Positions 1 through 6,686 of a DNA stretch of 11,698 bases are shown piece by piece. Source of the stretch: Oscillospiraceae bacterium (lineage in GTDB: Bacteria; Bacillota; Clostridia; Oscillospirales; Oscillospiraceae). The notes beneath the pieces were generated by a model. That model saw nothing but the letters and a program-made list of their open reading frames with translations, had not been told where the DNA came from and made no database searches. The stretch spans positions 1 to 11,698 of the forward strand of contig JAFVWG010000268.1 in assembly GCA_017501805.1 (NCBI GenBank), read 5' to 3'. Within the stretch, counting starts at the first letter, position 1. The number at the start of each line of letters is the position of its first letter. The position numbers were made by a program, and so were the translations under genes.

Positions 1-1
1 C

Positions 2-1048
2 GCGGCTTCGCAGAGCTTTCTGAAAAAGCATCTGGAGCTGTCGCTCGCCGTGAACCCGGATCAGCTCGCGGCGCAGGAGCTGTTTCATCTCCTGCGGCTG
101 CCCTCGGCGGTGAAGGTGGAGTATTTCTCCCAGCGCCGCTTTGCGATGGCCGAGCTCCGGCTGAAGCAGGATTCTCCGCTCGACGGACTTGCTCTGCACG
201 AGCTTCGCAAAAAGTATCCCGCCGAATATCTGCTCGGCACCGTGCGCAGAGGGGAAGAGGTCTTTATCCCCGGCGGCGATTTCGTCCTGCGCGGCGGAGA
301 TCACATCGGCGTGATCGCCGCACCTACGGAGATGCAGAGGCTGATGCGGATGCTCGGTCTGCTGAAAAAACAGGCGCAGAGCGTGATGCTGCTCGGCGCG
401 AGCAAGACCGCCTATTACCTCACCCAGCAGCTTCTTGCCGCCGGGACGGAGGTCACGATCATCGAACAGGATCCGAAGCGCTGCGCCGATATGAGCGAGA
501 AGTTCGCGGACGCGACCGTGATCTGCGGCGACGGTGCGCGGCAGGAGATCCTGCTGGAGGAGGGGATCCTCTCCACCGATGCCTTCGTCAGCTTGACCGG
601 CTTTGACGAGGAGAATATTCTGATCTCCATCTTTGCCGACACGCAGCGTGTGCCGAAGGTCATCACGAAAATCAACCGCGCGGAGCTTGCCGCGATGGCG
701 GGGAAGCTCGGTCTGGACAGCATTGTTTCGCCGCGCCGCACGGTCGCGGATGTTCTGGTGGGCTATGCCCGTGCGCTGGAAAACTCGCAGGGCAGCGCTG
801 TGGAGACCCTGTACAAGCTGATGGACGGCAAGGTTGAGGCGCTGGAATTCATCGTGCGGGACGACTTCCGCTATGTGAATACGCCGCTCAAGGATCTGCC
901 CTTCAAGAAAAATGTGCTGATCGGCGGCATCCTCCGCGGGCGCCGTGCGATCATGCCCGGCGGTGACGAAGTGCTGCAGCCCGGCGACAAGGTGGTCGTG
1001 CTCGCTGCCGCGCAGCGGCTGCGGGATCTGATCGATGTGATAAGGTGA
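2..1048 (+). CDS. trkA: Trk potassium uptake system peripheral NAD-binding protein TrkA (5' partial)
   Basis: This is the cytoplasmic regulatory subunit that binds the TrkH channel and gates K+ uptake in response to nucleotide. The reading frame is open from base 2 with no start in the window, so the gene begins upstream; 348 residues are visible against about 450 for the family. In window numbering the order is an RCK_C/TrkA_C domain (about 30-105, ending GGDHIGVIAAP), a second Rossmann TrkA_N domain (about 125-245) opening VMLLGASKTAYYL with acidic residues at the end of strand 2 (IIEQD), and a second TrkA_C domain (about 255-348, with PGGDEVLQPGDKVVVLA). The missing part would be the first Rossmann domain. 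The Gly-rich loop is G-A-S-K-T-A rather than a strict GxGxxG, as is common in the second TrkA Rossmann domain. The stop lies 7 nt before trkH, so the two are an operon. Confidence 0.95.
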   Translation, partial: AASQSFLKKHLELSLAVNPDQLAAQELFHLLRLPSAVKVEYFSQRRFAMAELRLKQDSPLDGLALHELRKKYPAEYLLGTVRRGEEVFIPGGDFVLRGGDHIGVIAAPTEMQRLMRMLGLLKKQAQSVMLLGASKTAYYLTQQLLAAGTEVTIIEQDPKRCADMSEKFADATVICGDGARQEILLEEGILSTDAFVSLTGFDEENILISIFADTQRVPKVITKINRAELAAMAGKLGLDSIVSPRRTVADVLVGYARALENSQGSAVETLYKLMDGKVEALEFIVRDDFRYVNTPLKDLPFKKNVLIGGILRGRRAIMPGGDEVLQPGDKVVVLAAAQRLRDLIDVIR

Positions 1049-1055
1049 GGTTTGT

Positions 1056-2504
1056 ATGAACCGTAGGATGATTTTTTCCACCGTGGGGAAAATGCTCTGC
1101 GCCGAGGCTGTTATGCTGCTGCTTCCGGCGCTGGTCGGACTGTACTATCGGGAGTCCTGCGTCCAAGCGCTTCTGATCTCCGCGGCGATCGCGCTGGTGC
1201 TCGGCCTTCTGGCGGTGCGGATCTTCCGACCCGGGACGAATGTGATTTTTGCACGGGAGGGCTTCTGCATCGTGGCGCTCGCGTGGATCGCGCTGTCCGC
1301 TGTCGGTGCGCTGCCGTTTGTGCTGAGCGGGGAGATTCCGAGCTATGTGGACGCGTTTTTTGAAACGGTAAGCGGCTTTACCACCACAGGAGCGTCGATC
1401 CTGCCCAATGTGGAAGCGATGAGCAACGGCTTGCTTTTCTGGCGCAGCTTTACCCACTGGGTCGGTGGTATGGGCATTCTGGTGTTTGTGCTTGCCATTG
1501 TGCCGAGCGTTTCCGAACGGTCGATCCACATCCTGCGCGCGGAAATGCCCGGTCCCATCGTCGGCAAGCTCGTGCCGCGCAGCCGTGATACCGCGAGTCT
1601 GCTGTACAAGATCTATATTGCCATGACGCTGCTGCAGATCCTGCTGCTGCTTGCGGGCGGGATGCCGCCGCTTGAGAGCGTCCTCCACACCTTCGGCACG
1701 GCCGGCACCGGCGGCTTCGGCATGAAGGCGGACAGCATTGCGGGCTACAACCCCTATCTGCAGTGGGTCATCACCGTGTTTATGTTCCTCTTCGGTGTGA
1801 ACTTCAACCTGTACTACCTGCTGCTGATGCGGAGATTCCGCGATGTTCTGCACTCGACGGAATTCATCGTCTACGGCGCGATCGTGCTGCTGAGCGTGGG
1901 GGTCGTCACGGCGAATATCCTTCCGATCTACGGCGATGCGGAGACTGCGCTCCGGCTGTCTGCATTCCAGGTGTCCTCCATTATCACCACGACCGGCTTC
2001 GCCACGGCGAATTTTGACCTGTGGCCGACCTTCTCCAAGGCGGTCCTTGTTCTGCTGATGTTCATCGGCGCCTGCGCCGGCAGCACCGGCGGCGGCCTCA
2101 AGGTTTCCCGCGTGGTCATCCTTGCCAAGACCGTGCAGAAGGAGCTCAAGCGCCTCTGCCATCCCCGCTCGGTCAATGCGATGCGCTTTGAGGGAAAGAC
2201 GCTCGATGAGACGACGAATCGAAGTGTGCTGATCTATCTGGCGGCGTATGTGTTCTGCTTTGTTGCCATCTTGCTGGTGCTCTGCTTTGAGCAGACGGAC
2301 TTTGTGACGAATTTCACCGCGGCGGCAAGCTGCTTCAACAACATCGGTCCCGGACTGAATGCGGTCGGTCCTGCCGCGAACTACGCGCACTATTCCGACC
2401 TGTCCAAGCTGACGCTCTCGTTTGCGATGCTGGTGGGACGGCTGGAGATCTTCCCGCTGCTGATTTTCTTCGCTCCGGGTATTTGGATGCAGAAGAGCCG
2501 ATAA
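1056..2504 (+). CDS. trkH: Trk potassium uptake system membrane protein TrkH
   Basis: This is the K+-translocating membrane subunit, partner of TrkA encoded 7 nt upstream. It has 482 aa, the usual family length (E. coli about 483), with about ten hydrophobic segments. The four pore loops each show their filter glycine: residues 103-115 (ETVSGFTTTGAS, Gly112), 213-223 (FGTAGTGGFGM), 307-318 (SSIITTTGFATA, Gly314) and 426-436 (CFNNIGPGLNA, Gly431). A Gly-rich stretch at about 338-353 (GACAGSTGGGLKVSRV) matches the segment after pore loop 3 in TrkH/KtrB proteins. The start is ATG 1056, with AGGTGAGG immediately upstream overlapping the trkA stop, which suggests translational coupling. Nothing is missing from the protein. 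TrkH rather than KtrB is favoured by the length and by the adjacent two-RCK TrkA. Confidence 0.96.
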   Translation: MNRRMIFSTVGKMLCAEAVMLLLPALVGLYYRESCVQALLISAAIALVLGLLAVRIFRPGTNVIFAREGFCIVALAWIALSAVGALPFVLSGEIPSYVDAFFETVSGFTTTGASILPNVEAMSNGLLFWRSFTHWVGGMGILVFVLAIVPSVSERSIHILRAEMPGPIVGKLVPRSRDTASLLYKIYIAMTLLQILLLLAGGMPPLESVLHTFGTAGTGGFGMKADSIAGYNPYLQWVITVFMFLFGVNFNLYYLLLMRRFRDVLHSTEFIVYGAIVLLSVGVVTANILPIYGDAETALRLSAFQVSSIITTTGFATANFDLWPTFSKAVLVLLMFIGACAGSTGGGLKVSRVVILAKTVQKELKRLCHPRSVNAMRFEGKTLDETTNRSVLIYLAAYVFCFVAILLVLCFEQTDFVTNFTAAASCFNNIGPGLNAVGPAANYAHYSDLSKLTLSFAMLVGRLEIFPLLIFFAPGIWMQKSR

Positions 2505-2518
2505 GCCGTAAAAAAGGA

Positions 2519-2550
2519 CACCGCCCGGTACGAATGTGTGCCGGGCGGTG
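2519..2550 (-). terminator. Convergent terminator hairpin between trkH and the phosphatase gene
   Basis: A perfect 10-bp GC-rich stem pairs CACCGCCCGG (2519-2528) with CCGGGCGGTG (2541-2550), extended by two weaker pairs around a short loop. On the minus strand the hairpin is followed by TCCTTTTTT (complement of 2511-2518), so it is a good intrinsic terminator for the leftward phosphatase gene. On the plus strand the U-tract is missing, so termination of trkAH here would be weaker. Confidence 0.75.
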
Positions 2551-2577
2551 CTTGATGCAGAACGGAAAATTGCCGGT

Positions 2578-2603
2578 TTGCCCGCTCCCATAGGGAGAGG
2601 CAA
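2578..2603. repeat. Palindrome in the 3' tail of the phosphatase gene
   Basis: TTGCC and CTCCC (2578-2589) pair with GGGAG and GGCAA (2593-2603) around an ATA loop, giving two 5-bp stems separated by an internal mismatch. It lies between the phosphatase stop codon and the terminator hairpin at 2519-2550. There is no T-tract. It may be a dispersed palindromic repeat of this genome, but only one copy is in the window, so that is an inference. Confidence 0.35.
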
Positions 2604-2613
2604 GGCGGGAAAC

Positions 2614-3069
2614 TTACGGCTTGCGCACGGAGCGGAGGAAGGCGCGGCAGCCGTCGAGGACGTCCCGATAGGTGGCCTCGAAGTCGCCGGTATACCACGG
2701 GTCGGCGACGTCGCGCGGGCGATCCGTGTAATCCGTCAGACGGCAGACCTTTCCGTCCGGATCGCCGCCCGTGATGCGGAGCACGTCGCGCACGTTGCGG
2801 TTCTCCATGCAGAGGATGTGATCCCACGCCGCGTAGTCGCTCTTTTGGAGCTGTACGGAGCGGTGGGGGATGAGCGGAATGTTTTTTTCCACGAGCTTTG
2901 CCCGCGCGGGCGGATAGATGCCGTTGCCGAGCTCCTCGGTGCTGGTGGCGGCGGAGTCTACGGTGAACTCGGAGAGGAGACCCTCCTCGCGCAGGAGCTG
3001 TGTGAAAATGCAATGCGCCATAGGACTGCGGCAGATGTTGCCGTAGCAGATGAACAGAACCTTTGTCAT
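2614..3069 (-). CDS. Low-molecular-weight protein tyrosine phosphatase
   Basis: This is a cytoplasmic phosphatase of the LMW-PTP family (Wzb/YwlE/PtpA type), hydrolysing phosphotyrosine or, in some Firmicutes, phosphoarginine. It has 151 aa, the normal family length. The P-loop signature C(X)5R is at the N terminus as FICYGNICRSPMA, with nucleophile Cys8, Arg14 and the usual Asn11 and Ser15. The general-acid loop DPWYTGDFEATY is near the C terminus (Asp123). The start is ATG 3069; GAGG lies 7-8 nt upstream on the minus strand. It stands alone and convergent to trkH, with no tyrosine kinase or capsule gene beside it, so the substrate cannot be told from context. Ile12 at the position that separates phosphoarginine (Thr in YwlE) from phosphotyrosine enzymes argues mildly for phosphotyrosine. 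I see no strong promoter upstream. Confidence 0.95.
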   Translation of the reverse strand: MTKVLFICYGNICRSPMAHCIFTQLLREEGLLSEFTVDSAATSTEELGNGIYPPARAKLVEKNIPLIPHRSVQLQKSDYAAWDHILCMENRNVRDVLRITGGDPDGKVCRLTDYTDRPRDVADPWYTGDFEATYRDVLDGCRAFLRSVRKP

Positions 3070-3169
3070 ATCGATACCTCGCGTGAACGGTTTGTGACCG
3101 TATCATCTCACAAAAGCACGCTGCGCGCAAGGGTTTTTCACGCGTACTTGAAAAAACGTTTCAAAATAC

Positions 3170-3200
3170 TTTACAAATACCCATAAATGTGTTGTATAAT
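3170..3200 (+). promoter_or_regulatory. Sigma-A-type promoter of the J-domain gene
   Basis: A -35 box TTTACA (3170-3175) and a perfect -10 box TATAAT (3195-3200) are separated by 19 nt (18 if TTACAA is taken as the -35). The predicted transcript starts near 3207, leaving a leader of about 25 nt that carries the RBS. This placement excludes the in-frame GTG at 3203 as the start. Confidence 0.65.
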
Positions 3201-3232
3201 AGGTGGGAATAAAAGGAAAGGAGGATGACCGT

Positions 3233-3769
3233 ATGGTGCGAGACCCCTATCAGGTGCTCGGCGTTCCGCGCGGTGCGAGCGAGGAAGAGATCAAGACCGC
3301 CTACCGCAGACTTGCCAAGCAGTACCACCCCGATCTGCATCCCGACGATCCGAACGCGGCGGCGCGGATGAATGAGATCAACGAAGCCTACGAGGCGATC
3401 AAAAATCCCTCGGCACAGCAGCAGAACTATAATCCCTACGGCGGTCAATCCCCCTTCTCCGAAAACGGACCGTTTACCTATAACCCGTTTACCTGGACCT
3501 ATACCTCCACGCAGGACGGCAGAGCCTATGACGAGTACCGCGAATATACCAACCGACGCCGTACGCGTTCGCCGTTCGCCATCCTCGGACGTATGTTTGT
3601 ACTGTTCTTCCTGCTGCGGCTGCTTCTGGGCTTTCTCAGCAGCTGCTTCTTCTGGTTCCCGATGCCCCGACAGGATCGCGATTACGGCTTCGGCTCGTAT
3701 CCGCGGGACGGCTATCACGAGAATATGCCCGGCTATGATGACCCGGCGCAGAGGGAACACTGGAGCTGA
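3233..3769 (+). CDS. Small membrane-anchored J-domain (DnaJ-like) protein
   Basis: This is probably a co-chaperone that recruits DnaK (Hsp70) and stimulates its ATPase at the membrane. It has 178 aa. The J domain covers about residues 4-58 (DPYQVLGVPRGASEEEIKTA, then helix III ending NEINEAYEAI), with the obligatory HPD at 32-34. A Gly/Pro/Tyr/Asn-rich linker (60-113) follows, then one hydrophobic segment (about 115-142) and a short polar tail rich in Asp, Gly and Tyr. The zinc-finger and C-terminal substrate domains of true DnaJ are absent. The start is ATG 3233, eight nt after a perfect AAAGGAGG (3217-3224). With one membrane segment near the C terminus, the J domain should face the cytoplasm. 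It stands alone between the phosphatase and the tRNA; the specific client is unknown. Confidence 0.88.
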   Translation: MVRDPYQVLGVPRGASEEEIKTAYRRLAKQYHPDLHPDDPNAAARMNEINEAYEAIKNPSAQQQNYNPYGGQSPFSENGPFTYNPFTWTYTSTQDGRAYDEYREYTNRRRTRSPFAILGRMFVLFFLLRLLLGFLSSCFFWFPMPRQDRDYGFGSYPRDGYHENMPGYDDPAQREHWS

Positions 3770-3804
3770 GATCTTCCGTGTCGAAATCGCCCGATGAAAA
3801 CAGC

Positions 3805-3833
3805 TTGACATTCCGTGAACGGTGTGCTATCAT
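3805..3833 (+). promoter_or_regulatory. Promoter of the initiator tRNA gene
   Basis: A consensus -35 box TTGACA (3805-3810), an exact 17-nt spacer and a -10 box TATCAT (3828-3833) put transcription start near 3840, about 11 nt before the mature tRNA 5' end. It is the best-matching promoter in the window, as expected for a stable RNA. Confidence 0.85.
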
Positions 3834-3850
3834 AGTCGAGCACTGAATAT

Positions 3851-3927
<77 letters not shown>

Positions 3928-3930
3928 CAG

Positions 3931-3969
3931 AAAACAACAGTCATCCTTTTGGATGGCTGTTGTTTTTTT
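3931..3969 (+). terminator. Terminator of the tRNA-fMet gene
   Basis: A 16-bp stem (3931-3946 with 3951-3966, one T-G wobble) with a TTTT loop ends in a run of T residues (3961-3969). It starts 3 nt after the CCA, so it would end the tRNA transcript. It differs from the terminators that follow the two other tRNA 3'-end copies. Confidence 0.9.
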
Positions 3970-3996
3970 GAGACAGGGGAGATATTGTGCATTGCG

Positions 3997-4021
3997 CTTC
4001 CGGGTTATGAGACCGACGAGC
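3997..4021 (-). repeat. Inverted partial copy of the tRNA-fMet anticodon arm
   Basis: On the minus strand these 25 bases match tRNA positions 3873-3897 (D-stem 3' strand, whole anticodon arm with CAT, and the following bases) with two mismatches. It is directly followed on the plus strand by a direct copy of the tRNA left half (GTAGCTCGTTGGG, 4022-4034), so the two can pair into a hairpin. It may be debris from an inverted att event. Confidence 0.7.
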
Positions 4022-4023
4022 GT

Positions 4024-4053
4024 AGCTCGTTGGGAAAAGCGGCTTTGCGCTGC
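4024..4053 (+). repeat. 30-bp direct repeat, copy 1
   Basis: Thirty bases match 7340-7369 with one difference (T4031 versus C7347), with weaker similarity for about 10 bases beyond. The first 11 bases (AGCTCGTYGGG) are the tRNA left half (3872-3882); the rest (AAAAGCGGCTTTGCGCTGC) is not tRNA. The two copies bracket almost the whole island. Confidence 0.8.
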
Positions 4054-4082
4054 CGGTGGCAGATACAGCAAAGCCGGTTTTT
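4040..4082 (+). terminator. Two-tier terminator-like hairpin
   Basis: An outer 9-bp stem CGGCTTTGC (4040-4048) with GCAAAGCCG (4068-4076) encloses an inner 5-bp stem CTGCC (4050-4054) with GGCAG (4058-4062), and TTTTT follows at 4078-4082. The shape is that of an intrinsic terminator. No upstream gene in the segment needs one except read-through from the tRNA. Confidence 0.5.
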
Positions 4083-4087
4083 CCGTA

Positions 4088-4138
4088 GCGGTCGAAATTC
4101 TGCGAAGCGAAAAGCGAGCAAAGAATTTCGGGAACCGC
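4088..4138. repeat. Long inverted repeat
   Basis: GCGGT and CGAAATTCT (4088-4101) pair with AGAATTTCG (4122-4130) and ACCGC (4134-4138), giving a 14-bp stem with a 3-nt bulge and a 20-nt purine-rich loop. There is no T-run, so it is not a typical terminator. It sits just before the second tRNA 3'-end copy and could be a recombinase-arm or structural remnant; its function is not known. Confidence 0.5.
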
Positions 4139-4154
4139 AAGGCGGCCCGAAGGG

Positions 4155-4197
4155 ATAACCCGGAGGTCGGGGGTTCAAATCCCTCTCCCGCAACCAC
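4155..4197 (+). repeat. Second tRNA-fMet 3'-half copy (att-like, copy B)
   Basis: These 43 bases are identical to 3886-3928, covering the 3' part of the anticodon arm, variable loop, T arm, acceptor 3' strand and CCA. The tRNA 5' half is absent, so no functional tRNA can be made. It lies 269 bp from copy A and is followed at once by a strong terminator. It is best read as a boundary attachment site between two successive insertions. Confidence 0.8.
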
Positions 4198-4200
4198 TTG

Positions 4201-4238
4201 AAAATACTCAGAAACTTCGGTTTCTGAGTATTTTTTTT
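4201..4238 (+). terminator. Terminator following att copy B
   Basis: A perfect 15-bp stem (4201-4215 with 4220-4234) is capped by a C(TTCG)G tetraloop and followed by a run of T to 4238, a textbook strong intrinsic terminator. It is unrelated in sequence to the hairpins following tRNA 3'-end copies A and C. Confidence 0.92.
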
Positions 4239-4556
4239 GTCTACGGATACCATTTGCCTTAGGTCGTAAGGATTCGTGGTTAGACGGGGTTGGTATGTTT
4301 TGCTGCGGCGACATTTCGGCGGCAAAGCAAAAATGAAGTCAAAAACTACGTCACCGAGCCGACGGCGCTGCCGCCGTGGGGCGGAAAAACCCGGCAACAG
4401 TCCTCGCGTCCTATGCTCCGTGGGCGGTAGGGAAGTGGCAGGGGGAATCTGTTTGGGGCAGATTGCCAAGGGGTCTATGCTTATAATATGTGTCTGTTTT
4501 TGGAGGAAATACGAAAAGCAGAAAGCAACAAAAATGTTGCGACTTCGTCATTAGTG
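4239..4556. other. Non-coding leader side of the restriction remnant
   Basis: I find no supportable gene here. The open frames on either strand have no RBS and no recognisable product. Visible structure is a GC-rich inverted stretch around 4363-4385, an imperfect hairpin near 4437-4467 (GGC...GAATCTG with CAGATTGCC), and the TGTTGC/GCAACA boxes at 4525-4540 and 4555-4560 that lead into the XRE promoter. Confidence 0.5.
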
Positions 4557-4560
4557 TTGC
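4525..4560. promoter_or_regulatory. Candidate operator boxes upstream of the XRE gene
   Basis: A perfect 6-bp inverted repeat GCAACA-AAAA-TGTTGC (4525-4540) is followed by a second TGTTGC (4555-4560) exactly 20 bp after the first, on the same face of the helix. The second box overlaps the -35 element of the XRE promoter. Autoregulation by the XRE protein is a plausible inference from the position. Confidence 0.45.
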
Positions 4561-4585
4561 AAACTCAACGGGGGCATGGTATCAT
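4557..4585 (+). promoter_or_regulatory. Promoter of the truncated XRE regulator
   Basis: A -35 box TTGCAA (4557-4562), a 17-nt spacer and an extended -10 TGGTATCAT (4577-4585) form a strong promoter. Transcription would begin near 4592, leaving a leader of about 90 nt before the XRE start codon. Confidence 0.7.
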
Positions 4586-4590
4586 TAAAT

Positions 4591-4663
4591 ACAACGCTGC
4601 CTGCGTTGTTGGGCAGTGAGTAAATCGCGTTTTGTTTGCTCTGCCTATCGGCGGAGCATTTTT
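4591..4663 (+). promoter_or_regulatory. Structured leader with terminator-like hairpin (possible attenuator)
   Basis: Between promoter and RBS are a 7-bp hairpin ACAACGC (4591-4597) with GCGTTGT (4603-4609), and a terminator-like hairpin GCTCTGCC (4638-4645) with GGCGGAGC (4650-4657) followed by ATTTTT. The segment GGCAG (4612-4616) can pair either back with CTGCC (4597-4601) or forward with CTGCC (4641-4645); the forward pairing would break the terminator. This is the layout of a transcription attenuator, although the alternative stems are short. Confidence 0.4.
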
Positions 4664-4682
4664 GATTGGAAGGAGAATCCGT

Positions 4683-4898
4683 ATGGCTGTCAGTTATAAA
4701 AAGCTATGGAAGCTGCTGATTGACAAGGATATGAAGAAAAAAGAGCTTTGCGCAAAAGCCGGCATTAGTCCGTCTTCCCTTACCAAAATGGGCAAGAAGA
4801 ACTTTACAAGGAGTGGTTTGTCCGCTTCCGTTTCCCCGGCCACGAAACCGCTAAGTTCGAAAACGGGCTGCCTGAGGGATGGGAACGTAAGAGAATAA
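4683..4898 (+). pseudogene. Truncated XRE-family HTH regulator fused out of frame to hsdS
   Basis: ATG 4683 follows AAGGAG (4670-4675) by 7 nt. The first 38 or so residues (MAVSYKKLWKLLIDKDMKKK, then ELCAKAGISPSSLTKMGK) are the N-terminal part of a small Cro/CI-type helix-turn-helix protein of the kind often found beside Firmicute type I restriction genes; intact members are about 65-70 aa. At about 4796 the sequence switches abruptly to hsdS in another frame, so the last 33 codons here are out-of-frame hsdS and the predicted 71-aa product lacks the last helices of the HTH domain. Promoter and RBS are intact, so the stub may still be made. The junction has the look of a deletion at a short AAGAA match. 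The loss of function is inferred. Confidence 0.7.
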
Positions 4899-5263
4899 GT
4901 ACTTATTATAGCACTTGCTCGGGCGGCACCCCTAGCCGTACGTATGAAGAATACTATGAGTCCGGCATTTATCCATGGGTGAAAACTGGTGAGATTAAAG
5001 ATTGTATTATCATAAATACAGAAGAGTATATAACGGAAGAAGCCGTGAGAAGATCTTCTGCAAAGTTACTACCACCTAAGTCTGTTGCAATGGCAATGTA
5101 TGGTGTCAATATTGGCCAACTTGGATACTTTGATAAGCCAATGACATGTAATCAAGCTTGTTGTGTCTTCTCTGATAAACGTAATTTCTCTTCTAAACAC
5201 TATCTGTTTTATTATTTAAAATCAATTCGAGAGTATGGCTGTTATTATCTCCGAGGATGCTGA
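4796..5263 (+). pseudogene. hsdS: Internal fragment of type I restriction-modification specificity subunit HsdS
   Basis: Reading from 4796 with no stop until 5263, the protein begins EELYKEWFVRFRFPGHE, the end of an HsdS conserved helical spacer. It then enters a target-recognition domain: GLPEGWERKRI, SGGTPSRTYEEYY, PWVKTGEI, AKLLPPKSVAMAMYGVNIGQ, and FSSKHYLFYYLKSIREY. About 148 residues survive of a usual 380-450. The N-terminal recognition domain, the end of this one and any start codon are missing. After SIREY (about 5233) the frame enters hsdR sequence and ends at 5263. HsdS would confer DNA sequence specificity on the HsdM/HsdR complex; this piece cannot. The A+T-rich codon use differs from the flanking chromosome, which suggests acquisition by transfer. 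Confidence 0.85.
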
Positions 5264-6635
5264 CGAAGATAAGAAATTTGCGACACAAGGCCTCGATGTT
5301 TCCGCACACCGCACCAAGATGAATGAGATCAAGGACGGTAGAGATATTGAAGACAGATACAAAGATCCCAACGATCCGCTGAAACTGGTCTTCGTATGTG
5401 CCATGTGGCTGACCGGCTTTGACGTTAAAAATCTGTCCACGCTGTATTTGGACAAGCCCATGAAGGGACACACCTTGATGCAGGCGATAGCTCGTGCAAA
5501 CCGCGTTTATCCCGACAAGCCCTGCGGTATCGTTGTTGACTACGTCAATGTATTTAAGTACATGCAGCGAGCACTCAGCCAGTATGCAACAGGCGATGAC
5601 GGGCAGGAATTCCCGGCTAAGGACATCGACAGACTACTGGAACTGATCAATCAGACCATTGCTGAAACAGATGCCTTCTTGAAGTCAATCTCGATTGATT
5701 TGGATGCCATTATTGCCGGCGATGATACCTTTGACAAGATGGAAGAACTGCGCAAGGCATATAACATCATCGTGGCTAATGATGACGACAAGGAGAAATT
5801 CAAGGTTCTTTCCAACACATTGATGAATCTTCATGATGCCTCCAAACCTGAGGTTTTTGAACTTGGCTGGCATAATGAGAAGTTTGGTCCTATCGCCTAT
5901 CTGCACGGTCTGCTTTATAATCAAATTGATGACGAGAAGATCAAGCGCGCACGGCTTAGAATGGGCCAAGTTTTGGATAACAGCATCATCTCTCAAAAAG
6001 CAGAAGACAACGATGATGGATATGTCATTCATAGAACAAAGGTTATCGACTTGTCCAAAATTGATGTTGATCAGCTGAAACGTGAAATTAAAGTTGCTCC
6101 GTATAAGGCTGTTGAGATTGATGACTTGAAGGTGTTTATCGATGAAGCATTGAAGCAGATGATGGACAAGAACTGTACCCGTGATAAGTTCTCGGTTCGA
6201 TTTAAGAACATTGTCGATCGGTATAATGCCGGCGGTTCTGAAAACGAGGACTACTATGAGCAATTGCTGCAGCTGATTGAAGATCTCAAAAAAGAGTCGG
6301 AAAGACCGAACCTGATGGGTCTCTCCGAAGAAGAACTTGAGATTTTTGATTTGCTGATTAAGGGTAAGAACCTGACCAAGGCCGAAGAACAAAAGGTTAT
6401 TCTTTCCGCAAAGAATCTGTACAAGAAACTGAATGAGAACAGAAGTAGCCTGTTTGTTGTGGATTGGTATAGAGGGGAGCAGCCCAAAGCGCGTGTTAAA
6501 AATGCCATTATGGAAACGCTGGATGCTGACCTGCCCGATAGCTATGATAAAGAAGTGTTTATTGTTAAGATAGACCTTCTGCTCAATCACTTTATTGACA
6601 TGGCTGTTCAAGGGTACGGTTGGGTAGCAGCATAA
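5235..6635 (+). pseudogene. hsdR: C-terminal half of type I restriction endonuclease subunit HsdR
   Basis: The intact frame of 466 codons starts inside the helicase region and has no proper start; ATG 5235 is an internal codon at the junction with hsdS and has no RBS. Visible are SF2 helicase motif V (LVFVCAMWLTGFD, residues 51-63) and motif VI (QAIARANRVYP, 83-93), followed by the long helical C-terminal domain that binds the methylase core. The N-terminal PD-(D/E)XK nuclease, Walker A and DEAH-type motifs are absent, about 550 residues short of a normal HsdR of about 1000 aa. It therefore cannot translocate or cleave DNA. No hsdM is present in the window. The clean frame suggests a recent deletion. 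Confidence 0.92.
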
Positions 6636-6686
6636 CACAGAGAAGAATAATCACTGATATGTAAGTGGCTGAAATGAGGTGCGAAT

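Larger units (their letters stand above)
3970..4154. other. Non-coding short att-bounded segment with tRNA debris and hairpins
   Basis: No gene is seen between the tRNA terminator and the second tRNA 3'-end copy. The stretch contains an inverted partial copy of the tRNA anticodon arm (3997-4021), one copy of a 30-bp repeat also found at 7340-7369, a two-tier hairpin ending in a T-run (4040-4082), and a long hairpin at 4088-4138. The open frames across it on the minus strand are antisense tRNA translations, not genes. Confidence 0.6.

Noticed and set aside
951..2603. 550-codon minus-strand open frame opposite trkH
   Set aside because: It is low-complexity, rich in His, Arg and Gln, typical of the complement of a G+C-rich gene, and trkH on the other strand is unambiguous.
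2390..3186. Long open frames on both strands over the phosphatase gene (2390-3130 minus, 2536-3186 plus)
   Set aside because: They are other-frame shadows of the LMW-PTP gene, which has the complete catalytic motif and an RBS.
3203..3232. GTG 3203 as an upstream start for the J-domain protein
   Set aside because: It lies 3 nt after the -10 box and before the Shine-Dalgarno, so it would not be on the transcript.
4463..4487. TTGCCA...TATAAT promoter in the gene-free stretch
   Set aside because: The spacer is only 13 nt and no gene follows at a suitable distance; the promoter at 4557-4585 is far better.
5235..6635. hsdR as a complete restriction gene starting at ATG 5235
   Set aside because: The nuclease domain and helicase motifs I-IV are missing and the ATG has no RBS; it is an internal codon at a deletion joint.
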